64,000 nucleotides of DNA, from NCBI GenBank assembly GCA_038531945.1, contig JBCBBH010000003.1:558001-622000 (forward strand). Direction: 5' to 3'. A program made the translations under genes and the position numbers. This DNA comes from CALBPI01 sp038531945. Its GTDB lineage: Bacteria > Pseudomonadota > Gammaproteobacteria > Steroidobacterales > Woeseiaceae. A model generated the notes under the pieces. That model saw nothing but the letters and a program-made list of their open reading frames with translations, ran no database searches and had not been told where the DNA came from. Below are positions 51,119 through 59,146 of this stretch, piece by piece (positions within the stretch are counted from its first letter, which is position 1; every line of letters begins with the position of its first letter).

Positions 51119-52246
51119 ATGAGAGTTACCGCCAAAGCCCTCCCGATCGCCTCTCTCGTGCTCTGCATCAATACGGCTTGGGCCGACGACAGCTGCGGCT
51201 ACCTCGAGTCTGCTATAAGCGGGATCGACCGAAGCGCGAACCTCGCCGCTGAAAATGTCGCGAGGCTGGATTTGGTGAAGTTCATGCTGAACTCGCCGAT
51301 CCCGAGCGCGGAGGATCGCTACTGCGTGTTCAAGCGCGCCGAGCTTATCAACGCGAATGCACTAACGATATTGCGGTCGTTTGGACCTAGTGTGGAACTC
51401 GTCCGGAGAACCTTCGAAGAGTGCAAAGCAACGGTCGATGCGAGCGGCGACGCTGGGTTCAGCCAGGAGTTGGTGCGCTTTGTAGAGATGAACAATCGTT
51501 CTCAAGCGATTGAGGCCATGGAGAATATTTTTGCCAAGGCCAAAACCGATGCGATTCTGGCGCAAGGACTATTGACGCCGGCGCTGCTCGGGTTCACCAA
51601 AGAATATCCATCGGTTCTGAGCGCCGGCAGCGGCACTGATTGCGCGGGTAGATTTGAAAGGGTTCGTGCCGAGCTCCAGCAAACTGTGACCGACGGTTAT
51701 ACCGTGCGTCGCCTCGGTGACTTCAACTACGCGGACCTCTCGCCGAAGTCGGGCGATGCGTGCGCAGCGCTGCCGGAGAAGATCTACAGGAAGATCGACT
51801 CGACGCATTACCCGCGAGTCAGCGTGTCCCGCTATGAATTCGATCGTTGGATCGGCGACGAGCACGACTATTTTGGGATCGAAGGCGGGAGACTGTTCTG
51901 GCACAAAGACAAGGACCACTTCTTTTCTCTTGGCGGGCTTCACTTCTATCTCGAAACCGGGTTTACGATGAGAGAGGCGCTACGATTCCTGCGAGAAAAC
52001 CCGATCAAGGATCCGAACAATCCGCCGACGGAGCGTCAGAAAAAACTGCTGGCTACCTATCACCGATATGCGGCAGTGACTGCGGATGCGTCGTACGAAA
52101 GTGTGGGTCTCGATACTCCGATCCTGTGTGGTGATGGCAGTGAACCACCTCGATATGACACTTGGAATGCGCGGCTGCACGGTTTGAATGCCGAACTTGG
52201 CCTTGGCAAAGATATGCGCAACGTCGCCGAGGTGTTCAGACGATAA
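51119..52246 (+). CDS. Unrecognised secreted protein with six cysteines
   Basis: I do not recognise this 375-residue protein. A signal peptide is likely (residues 1-22, ending NTAWA before DDSCGY), so it is probably periplasmic. The mature part holds six Cys, an even number that suggests disulfides. A mainly helical first half (~30-170) is followed by a mixed part with RYEFDRWIGDEHDYFGIEG and FHFYLETGF-like GGLHFYLETGFTM. No catalytic motif is evident. It stands alone, 200 bp before the next gene on the same strand. Confidence 0.75.
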   Translation: MRVTAKALPIASLVLCINTAWADDSCGYLESAISGIDRSANLAAENVARLDLVKFMLNSPIPSAEDRYCVFKRAELINANALTILRSFGPSVELVRRTFEECKATVDASGDAGFSQELVRFVEMNNRSQAIEAMENIFAKAKTDAILAQGLLTPALLGFTKEYPSVLSAGSGTDCAGRFERVRAELQQTVTDGYTVRRLGDFNYADLSPKSGDACAALPEKIYRKIDSTHYPRVSVSRYEFDRWIGDEHDYFGIEGGRLFWHKDKDHFFSLGGLHFYLETGFTMREALRFLRENPIKDPNNPPTERQKKLLATYHRYAAVTADASYESVGLDTPILCGDGSEPPRYDTWNARLHGLNAELGLGKDMRNVAEVFRR

Positions 52247-52462
52247 AAACCGAGTCCGTAGGCTCGTTCACTAACCGCCTATGCACATTTCCGAACGCTA
52301 GACCTTCACTCGCATTGGCAGCCCGCATCGTTTCGACGGGATGAGTATTCGGAGCTATTGTCTCAAGTCCTTCGACGATCCGCCGCTAGCTCGGCATGAC
52401 ATAAGACGTTGGACCCGGGCGGCAGTGTTGCGCGTCCGGTCAACACTCCGGAGCGATCATCG

Positions 52463-53848
52463 ATGCAAATCAAAGACTTGACCAGCGGACTCTATTTGAA
52501 ACCTGCTTTCGCGGCGACCCAGGACAACGGCGCTGCAAAAGCCAACGCGACTACCGATGTGTCGCCAAAAAGTGCTCCGGAACAAGCGCGGTCGCTGGAT
52601 GTACTGCGTCAAGAATTGCGGGCGGCGCTGGATCTTAGATTTACGGCAAAGTCGGTTCCCAATGCGTTCCAATCGTCAGCGTACAACCTCCCGGCAACCG
52701 CGGGCGATATTCAAACGGAGACACTGGGTCGGGCAAGAGGGCTCGCGAACGCAGAGCCAGGTCAAGCGTCTCGGATCGTGGTGCGGTTCAGAGCACAGGT
52801 CTCAGAAACGGCCTCACTGTTGAGCAATACCCTGAGCGGTCGCGCGGACGTCGGTCGTATCGGTGATGTCGCCGGCGGTATTGACTCCGCGCTGCAGGCG
52901 TTGGGTTCCGAGTTCGCTAGCAATCGCGTCGCTTCGACAGAAGTTCTCAGCGTGGATAGTAAGTACCGAGCATCAGCCAATATCCGGATCAAGACCCAGG
53001 AAGGCGACATCGTCCGAATCAAGCTGGCGAACACGACGAAGTTGGATGCGGAGCAAGGGTTCGCTACGAATGAGTCGGGCTCTTTGAGTACGACAGAAAT
53101 CGACTTTCGTGAGCGTAGCTCGCTTCGACTGGTTATCCAGGGCGATCTCAACGATGACGAACTCGCTGCGATTGAAAATGTGTTCGACCAAGCGGCGGAG
53201 ATTGCCGATGAGTTTTTCGGGGGTGATATCGCTGATGCGCTGGCGGTGGCAGACTCCTTCGAGTTCGATACCGATGAACTGAAGAAAGTCAGTCTGAATT
53301 TTCGAGAGTTTGAGTCCCAAACCGTCCGCTACGCACGAGAGACCGTGACGCCACCGCAACCGTCTGCGCCGGTGTTTCAACCTGTTTCACCCGATTCGTT
53401 TGCGCCGATCATCAATCGACCGATCGCACCACAACCCACGGCTGTGCCAGCATCGAAGCCATCCATTGGCGAAGTGGTCACGCCAACGTTTGAACGAGAC
53501 ACCGTGCAAGCGCCGGTTCAGTCTGACACGTCTGAGACGGTCGATGATGGCGACTCCACAACAGTTGGACCAGACAGCATCGAATCGGCGGCACCGACAT
53601 CGAGCGCACGCGACCAACTCTTCCGATTGATCAGTGATTTTCTGAGCAATTCGCAGTCTGCGTTCGCTGGTTTCGAGGATGGTGAGCAGCGTCAGTTTTT
53701 CCTGTCGCAGACGTTCCGACTCAAGATCTTGAGTGAAACGATCCGAGTGCAAGCCCCTACCGAACTTGAGGACACCGCAGATGCAATCGCTGATGCGGTT
53801 GCGGGCGCTGCATCTCCGGATGTTGAGCCGAAGTCTGCCGTGGCTTGA
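52463..53848 (+). CDS. Unrecognised protein, possibly DUF5610-like
   Basis: This 461-residue protein has no signal peptide or membrane span. The N-terminal half (LDVLRQELRAALDLRF, then ETASLLSNTLSGRADVGRI) recalls DUF5610 proteins. A central segment (SLRLVIQGDLNDDELAAIEN, then FFGGDIADALAVA) looks like the extracytoplasmic or flagella-linked proteins that carry this domain, from memory. A Pro/Gln-rich linker at ~320-400 leads to a helical end. ATG at 52463 was preferred to the upstream GTG at 52409; GGAG precedes it. Function unknown. Confidence 0.65.
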   Translation: MQIKDLTSGLYLKPAFAATQDNGAAKANATTDVSPKSAPEQARSLDVLRQELRAALDLRFTAKSVPNAFQSSAYNLPATAGDIQTETLGRARGLANAEPGQASRIVVRFRAQVSETASLLSNTLSGRADVGRIGDVAGGIDSALQALGSEFASNRVASTEVLSVDSKYRASANIRIKTQEGDIVRIKLANTTKLDAEQGFATNESGSLSTTEIDFRERSSLRLVIQGDLNDDELAAIENVFDQAAEIADEFFGGDIADALAVADSFEFDTDELKKVSLNFREFESQTVRYARETVTPPQPSAPVFQPVSPDSFAPIINRPIAPQPTAVPASKPSIGEVVTPTFERDTVQAPVQSDTSETVDDGDSTTVGPDSIESAAPTSSARDQLFRLISDFLSNSQSAFAGFEDGEQRQFFLSQTFRLKILSETIRVQAPTELEDTADAIADAVAGAASPDVEPKSAVA

Positions 53849-53853
53849 TGGAG

Positions 53854-54390
53854 TTACAGCGCCGCAGTCACTTCCAGTAGGGTCAGAATTTTGCGCGCGG
53901 AGTAACCGGTATCGTCAAACCAGACGATCGTCCCCTCTCGGTCGAGTACGAGTACCCGGGCATTCCGTCCGTTCTCGGTGCCCGTCAATTGCACGATGGG
54001 CTTGGCAGCACCACCGTACATCGTCACGACGAGTTTCCAGTCCTCACGCGGTATCCCGGAACGCATGCCGTCGTCGATGTATCCCGACGCGATGCTGGCG
54101 ATCGCCCCTGGAATGGTCGGCAACTCCAGTACACGCGTCGTGACGCCGCCCTGCAGCATCCCGAGTAGCCAACGGTCAATATCAAACTGCGTATCCTGCA
54201 AATAGCCGACGAGCAAAATCACAGGTTCGCCGGCAAGATCGTCCGGAATTGTCACCTGTTCCTCTTCCAACGACTGACCGGTGACCGTGGGGAACACCTC
54301 GCCTGTCGGATTGCGGTTCGGTAGCGTGCTGGAACATGCGGTCGTCAGCGCGAGGAGCATGCAGCAGATAAAAGGAATTGAGATTCGCAT
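53854..54390 (-). CDS. Lipoprotein with thioredoxin-like fold, no active cysteines
   Basis: The protein is 178 residues with a lipoprotein signal (CCMLLALTTACSS; acylated Cys near residue 19). The body, with VFPTVTGQSLEEEQVTIPDD, then GEPVILLVGYLQDTQFDIDRW, and near the end RVLVLDREGTIVWFDDTGYS, follows the order of peroxiredoxin or thioredoxin-like domains, but no Cys remains after the lipid anchor, so redox activity is unlikely. ATG at 54390 has AAGGA 5 nt upstream; an ATG two codons earlier abuts it. It is the last gene of an alkA-like/reductase operon. Confidence 0.65.
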   Translation of the reverse strand: MRISIPFICCMLLALTTACSSTLPNRNPTGEVFPTVTGQSLEEEQVTIPDDLAGEPVILLVGYLQDTQFDIDRWLLGMLQGGVTTRVLELPTIPGAIASIASGYIDDGMRSGIPREDWKLVVTMYGGAAKPIVQLTGTENGRNARVLVLDREGTIVWFDDTGYSARKILTLLEVTAAL

Positions 54391-54403
54391 AAGCATCCTT
54401 GAG

Positions 54404-55267
54404 CTAGGGCATCGGTGCGCCGCGAGCAGCGCTCATGATGTCATACCATTCGCCTCGATCCAGGTCGCTAGATGCAGCGGTGGCCGCTTCGATGATGCGC
54501 TCCGGTTTCATCGAGCCGACGATCGGCATCAGCCGGGGCAGATTCAGAAGAAACGACAACGCAATCTGAGTCACGCTGCGTTCCTTCTGCTCGGCAATTT
54601 GCTGGAGCTTTGGGAGTACGCGGTCGCGAACGGGGTCATCCGCGTCGTTAAAGAGGCGACCACCGGCGAGGGGTGACCACGCCATTCCCTGCAAGTCGAG
54701 TGCCTGGATTTGATCGAGCGTACCGTCTTGAATGGGGTCGATATGCAGCGTGGAGCATTCCACTTGGTGCGCGAATAACGGCGCTTCGAGATGCGCCTTA
54801 ACAGCGTCGACTTGTGTCGGGGTAAAGTTGGACACACCGACCTTGCGAACTTTGCCTTCCGATACCAAGTGATCAAGCGATTCGGCAAGGTCGCGCCACG
54901 CGGTGAGCAAGTCCGGGCGATGGATGAGGTACACATCCAGCGTGTCGTCCCCCAACGCCTTTCTTGACGTCTCGCACTCCGTCATCAGTCTCGCGTGACT
55001 GCTGTCGTAAGGGACCGGCAGGTCGAGTCCTGCTTTGGTCACTACGACGAAATGCTGACGCAATTCAGGCCGCTTGTTGAACGCAAGCCCGAGCATCCGC
55101 TCTGCATGTCCGGCGCCGAACCGAGAGCCATACCCGTAAACCGGTGCGGTATCGATGACTTGAATGCCGTGTTCGTGGCAAACCTCCAACAGGGCGACAA
55201 GGCGACCAACATCTTCGTCCTCGAGTCGCCAGCAACCCCAGGCGATGGCTCCAGGCAAGGTTTTCAT
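54404..55267 (-). CDS. Aldo/keto reductase
   Basis: This NADPH-dependent carbonyl reductase of the AKR superfamily has 287 residues in a TIM barrel. The tetrad is visible: Asp in VIDTAPVYGYGS, Tyr in the same stretch, Lys in FVVVTKAGLDL, His in DVYLIHRPDLL. The cofactor region includes KVRKVGVSNFTPTQVDAV and the C-terminal LMPIVGSMKPERI. It is closest in look to the YdhF type. Its start overlaps the end of the glycosylase gene (ATGA), so both are cotranscribed. The substrate is unknown. Confidence 0.9.
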   Translation of the reverse strand: MKTLPGAIAWGCWRLEDEDVGRLVALLEVCHEHGIQVIDTAPVYGYGSRFGAGHAERMLGLAFNKRPELRQHFVVVTKAGLDLPVPYDSSHARLMTECETSRKALGDDTLDVYLIHRPDLLTAWRDLAESLDHLVSEGKVRKVGVSNFTPTQVDAVKAHLEAPLFAHQVECSTLHIDPIQDGTLDQIQALDLQGMAWSPLAGGRLFNDADDPVRDRVLPKLQQIAEQKERSVTQIALSFLLNLPRLMPIVGSMKPERIIEAATAASSDLDRGEWYDIMSAARGAPMP

Positions 55268-55878
55268 TCAGCGAGTCTCCACAAATACCAGCAACCGACG
55301 GTGCGATACGGCCGCCAGACTTCGCAACGTTCCAGGAATGTATCCGCATCGGGGCGCTCTTCCAGGCCGTCGAGTGCCTGCATGCCTTTTTGCAAGCCCA
55401 AATCGCCGGGTGCTGCGACGTCTGAGCGCAGCAGGCCGAACATCAGGAACATCTGCGCTGTCCATTCTCCGATGCCAGGCAGGGCTGTCAATCGCTCAAC
55501 CACAACGTCGTCCGATTGGCGGGCAAGACTTCGGAAGTTCAGGTCGCCGTTGCAGACCGATTCGGCGAGTGTCAGCAGATAGCGGGTTTTCGCATTGGAC
55601 AGACCTGCCTCCCGCAGCACATCTGGCAGTGTGTCTGCGACCAAAGGCGCACGCAGTGGACGCGAGCCCGTCAGTGTTTCGACACGTCGCAAAATGCTGG
55701 CGGCGGCCTTCGTCGAGAGCTGCTGACCCACAATCGCATTGGCGAGGCTGGCGAACGCCGGACGTCGGTTTCGATGCAGCTCGCATGCGCGCAATCCACC
55801 CATGCGTCGACCCAATTCAGGATCCACCCTGCGCAGATGCCGATGCGCTCGGCGCATCTCATCAGCGGTCAATTTCAT
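55264..55878 (-). CDS. DNA-3-methyladenine glycosylase, AlkA type
   Basis: This HhH-GPD glycosylase, 204 residues, removes alkylated bases from DNA. Visible: LANAIVGQQLSTKAAASILR at the N-terminal side, the helix-hairpin-helix LTALPGIGEWTAQMFLMFGL, and the catalytic Asp in AAPGDLGLQKG. It lacks the N-terminal extra domain of E. coli AlkA, like the compact members. ATG at 55878 was chosen; the frame continues 22 codons upstream with no support. It is divergent from rdgC. Confidence 0.9.
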   Translation of the reverse strand: MKLTADEMRRAHRHLRRVDPELGRRMGGLRACELHRNRRPAFASLANAIVGQQLSTKAAASILRRVETLTGSRPLRAPLVADTLPDVLREAGLSNAKTRYLLTLAESVCNGDLNFRSLARQSDDVVVERLTALPGIGEWTAQMFLMFGLLRSDVAAPGDLGLQKGMQALDGLEERPDADTFLERCEVWRPYRTVGCWYLWRLAE

Positions 55879-55976
55879 GCTGGCCTGATCCCCATTGGTT
55901 CGGACTATACAGGACTTGCTTTTGATCACGCGGCTCCCACACAATCGCCGGCCGTCTGACTGCCTCGCGAGCGCTT

Positions 55977-56879
55977 ATGTGGTTCAAAAATCTGCGTGCT
56001 TATCGACTGACCTACGATACCGGTCTTACGGCCGACGCACTGGATGAGGCACTGACCGAGAATGAATTCGTGCCGTGCGGGAAGATCGATAAGGAACGCG
56101 CCGGTTGGGTGCCGCCGATCGCTGCGGGCGGAACCATGCTGACCCATACCGTCGGAGACTGCACGATGATCTGCCTGCGCAAGCAGGAGAAAGTTTTACC
56201 TCCTGCGGCGATCAACGAGCAATTGGAGGCGAAAATCTCTGAGCTTGAGTCTCGCGAAGGTCGACGCGCGGCTCGTCGCGAACGTCTGTCGTTGAAAGAC
56301 GAGGTTATGATGGACTTGTTGCCGCGCGCATTGACCCGATCCGAGCGGATCTATGCCTACTTTGATTTTCGTCGGCAGTATTTACTGATCGATGCGGCAA
56401 GCGCGGGCAAGGCGGAGTTGGTCATCGACTACTTGCGCGCCGTATTGAAGGTTCTGCCGGTGGTGCCGCTGGATTCGCACGCCGACGCGGCCGATGTGAT
56501 GACGCGCTGGATCAAAGGTCGTATGCCGGATGGTTTTTCGTTGAATCTCGACGTCGAGCTGCAAAACACGCGCGAGTCGCGCAACGTCGTGCGCTGCAGA
56601 CATCAGGAAATCGATAGTAAGGAAGTTCTCAGTCATATCGATGCCGGAAAGCGGGTGACCGCGTTGGCGATGAACTGGCGCGAAGCGATCCACTTCATGC
56701 TACATGCCGACTTCGCGGTCAAACGTCTGCGGTTCGACGATCATATAGTTGATCACGGTGACGCCAGCAGTGACGATGCGGCTGAAGCGTTCGATCAGGA
56801 CTTTGCGGTCATGATCGTGCAGCTTGGTCGTATGTTGGATGAGCTGATCGAGGCGTGCGGCGGACCGGAGAAGATCTGA
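55977..56879 (+). CDS. rdgC: Recombination-associated protein RdgC
   Basis: RdgC forms a ring on duplex DNA and limits RecA activity. The protein is 300 residues, the family length. Visible are MWFKNLRAYRLT at the start, FVPCGKIDKERAGWVPPI, LRKQEKVLPPAAINEQLEAK and CRHQEIDSKEVLSHIDAGK. The stop shares a base with the next start (TGATG), so the ATP-grasp gene downstream is coupled to it. recA and recX are 10 kb away. Confidence 0.95.
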   Translation: MWFKNLRAYRLTYDTGLTADALDEALTENEFVPCGKIDKERAGWVPPIAAGGTMLTHTVGDCTMICLRKQEKVLPPAAINEQLEAKISELESREGRRAARRERLSLKDEVMMDLLPRALTRSERIYAYFDFRRQYLLIDAASAGKAELVIDYLRAVLKVLPVVPLDSHADAADVMTRWIKGRMPDGFSLNLDVELQNTRESRNVVRCRHQEIDSKEVLSHIDAGKRVTALAMNWREAIHFMLHADFAVKRLRFDDHIVDHGDASSDDAAEAFDQDFAVMIVQLGRMLDELIEACGGPEKI

Positions 56880-57742
56880 TGGGCAAGCGCGTGGTGTTTC
56901 TGTCGCAGGATTCCATGGAAAATCATGTCTGTGATGATGATCTTGCGCTCGATGCGTTCGCTGCACGCGGTCTCAACGTTGAGACGATCAGTTGGCGCTC
57001 TGACGCGGTGTGGTCCGAGTTCGACGCTGTGATCGTTCGGTCACCGTGGGACTACATGAAAGCGCCGCAGCAGTTTCTGGATACTTTGGATCGTATTGCG
57101 GACAGCACGCGGTTAGCCAATTCCGTCCAAGTTATGCGCTGGAATCTGGATAAGCGCTATCTCGGGGAGCTGCGCGATCAGGGCGTGGCGGTCGTCCCGA
57201 CCGAATACGGTGAATCGCTGACAGAGCAACGGCTGGACGAGTTGCTGGGCGAATACCCCGAGGGAGCTGTTATCAAACCGGTGATCAGCGCCGGTTCGAT
57301 GAACACGTTTGCGTTACAGCCACCGATCAGTGCCGCGACACGTGCCAAGGTGCTGAACGCGCACGCCAACAGCGTTTACATGTGGCAGCCGTTCGTGCGT
57401 TCGGTTGTCGAGGAAGGCGAGTACTCGCTGTTTTACTTCTCGGGCCAGTTCAGTCATTGCATCGTTAAGCGACCCAAATCGGGCGATTTTCGGGTGCAGG
57501 AGGAGTTCGGTGGGCAGATCGTCGCCACTGAGGCGACCGCCGATCAATTGCAAGTGGCGGAGTCAGTACTCGCCGCGATTCCGGAGTCTCTGCTGTACGC
57601 TCGCGTCGACCTCGTGCGCGGCCCAGCCGATGAATGGTGGCTCATTGAACTCGAGATCATCGAGCCCTCGCTGTACCTGCGCTGTGACGCAATGGCCCCG
57701 GAACGCTTCGCCGATGCGACGGCAGCCTGGCTCGACCCCTAG
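56879..57742 (+). CDS. ATP-grasp protein, RimK/DcsG-like
   Basis: The protein is 287 residues with an ATP-grasp architecture resembling glutathione synthase-like ligases such as DcsG. Visible: VVFLSQDSMENHVCDDDLA, VIVRSPWDYMKAPQQFLD, the first ATP-binding strand in EGAVIKPVISAGSMNTFAL, MWQPFVRSVVEEGEYSLFYF, and the metal-binding stretch EWWLIELEIIEPSLYL at the end. Its role, for example peptide ligation onto an amino acid, is unknown. GGAG lies 8 nt before ATG at 56879. It overlaps the M24 gene end by 4 bp. Confidence 0.8.
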   Translation: MGKRVVFLSQDSMENHVCDDDLALDAFAARGLNVETISWRSDAVWSEFDAVIVRSPWDYMKAPQQFLDTLDRIADSTRLANSVQVMRWNLDKRYLGELRDQGVAVVPTEYGESLTEQRLDELLGEYPEGAVIKPVISAGSMNTFALQPPISAATRAKVLNAHANSVYMWQPFVRSVVEEGEYSLFYFSGQFSHCIVKRPKSGDFRVQEEFGGQIVATEATADQLQVAESVLAAIPESLLYARVDLVRGPADEWWLIELEIIEPSLYLRCDAMAPERFADATAAWLDP

Positions 57743-59067
57743 CGGATGACGTGCCACTCGGTCTGTCGACCTGCCAGGTAGATCACCTTCTCACCATCGA
57801 ATATCGCGCTCTGTTCGAGTTTCATCTGAACCGGCTGGTCGCCGTACTCCGGCACCGTCGTTTTGACGTTGCCCTCGATCGCGTAGCCCGTCATAGGATA
57901 CAGCGGCCAATCACCTCGTACCGGGGTCGGGCCCTGATCGTCCCACATGCCAATGGTCGGTCCCGGTGCGTGACCGAAAACGCCGAGCGGGTGGGTGTAG
58001 ATGCTGTCCTCAATGCGGGCGCGGTCGGTAGATTTATGGACCGCTGCGAGAATTTCATTGCCGGTCCGACCGGTCTTGAATTCTGCGGTGAGGAGGTCCT
58101 GCCACCGATTCCCGAGTTCCATGGCGTCGACGAGGCCGGCCGGCGGTGACGTCTCGTCGACTTTGAGAACGTAGCCCATCTCCTGGGTATCGGTGCAAAG
58201 GCCGAGGTAGCACAAACCCACGTCGGTGTGCAGGATATCGCCACGCTCGATCACAAGGTCCTGGTCGTATTGACCGAAGAAGGGTGCGTCGGCAGCGTAG
58301 GTGATGCCCTCGCGCTGTAGATTCATGTCCGGATGGAACCAAGGTTCCAAACCATGCCTCTCGAACTCGCTGCGCATGAACCAGGCGACATCGCCCAAGG
58401 TTGTGACGCCCGGCGTGATCACCTCGCTTGAGAAAGCGCGCGCGATTGTCTGACGTGCGAGACCGACCGCACGTTGCCAGACGCCGATCTCAGCCTCGGT
58501 GCGTGTCTCGGTCCAGCGAATTACGAGTGGGGCTGCCGACACGAGACGCTCACGCAACGGTTCGGTCAGAACCGCCTCCAGTTTCTTGTACAACCCATGG
58601 CTCAATCCGTCTGCGACCGGCCAATCGTCGCTGACGTTTATTGCGATCTTCTGAGGGTTTCGTTCAGCAATCACCTCGCCTAAACGCTTCCATTGAGCTG
58701 CGAGATCGCCACCCTCCCAAGCTGTTGTGTACAGAGAGCCGAGCGGGTAGCGGCTGACCGTGAGACGTTCGACGCCGGCGTCTGGGCCTCGATCGAAAAA
58801 TACGAGCATGGTGGTGCGGCGTGCGGTAAACCTCGGCTTGGGCACGAGCGACAGGAACACGGGATCGTCGTTGTATTCCCTGGCGATAACCAACCACATG
58901 TCGATCTGTTGCTCTCGCATTAACCGAGGCAGAAGTTCGCCAAGCCGAGTCTCAAGCAGTCGGTTCATTACGATCGGGCGATCGCGAAAGTCGGCAACGG
59001 CTAGCTCCTGGGCTGTCGCATTGGCGAAGCACAGTGTGATCATCAACGTGAAAAACAAATTGCGCAT
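57739..59067 (-). CDS. Secreted M24 (Xaa-Pro aminopeptidase-like) metallopeptidase
   Basis: The protein is 442 residues with a signal peptide (FFTLMITLCFANATAQ, cut before ELAVADF), so it is periplasmic. An N-terminal creatinase-like half precedes the pita-bread domain. Metal ligands are visible: the two Asp in LHTDVGLCYLGLCTDTQEMG, His in THPLGVFGHAPGP, Glu in GYAIEGNVKT and Glu near EKVIYLAGRQ. It probably cuts peptides from the N-terminus. ATG at 59067 was chosen for the signal peptide. It is divergent from the DUF885 gene with 79 bp between. Confidence 0.87.
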   Translation of the reverse strand: MRNLFFTLMITLCFANATAQELAVADFRDRPIVMNRLLETRLGELLPRLMREQQIDMWLVIAREYNDDPVFLSLVPKPRFTARRTTMLVFFDRGPDAGVERLTVSRYPLGSLYTTAWEGGDLAAQWKRLGEVIAERNPQKIAINVSDDWPVADGLSHGLYKKLEAVLTEPLRERLVSAAPLVIRWTETRTEAEIGVWQRAVGLARQTIARAFSSEVITPGVTTLGDVAWFMRSEFERHGLEPWFHPDMNLQREGITYAADAPFFGQYDQDLVIERGDILHTDVGLCYLGLCTDTQEMGYVLKVDETSPPAGLVDAMELGNRWQDLLTAEFKTGRTGNEILAAVHKSTDRARIEDSIYTHPLGVFGHAPGPTIGMWDDQGPTPVRGDWPLYPMTGYAIEGNVKTTVPEYGDQPVQMKLEQSAIFDGEKVIYLAGRQTEWHVIR

Positions 59068-59146
59068 GGGGATTCTCTTGAAACGACGTTTTCCGAAGTC
59101 TACCGATTGCGCTCCCGCGTGGGTAATGCGGGTTATACTCCGACGC

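Noticed and set aside
58760..59146. N-terminal extension of the DUF885 protein
   Set aside because: The extension lies fully inside the opposite peptidase gene and would bury the lipoprotein signal peptide.
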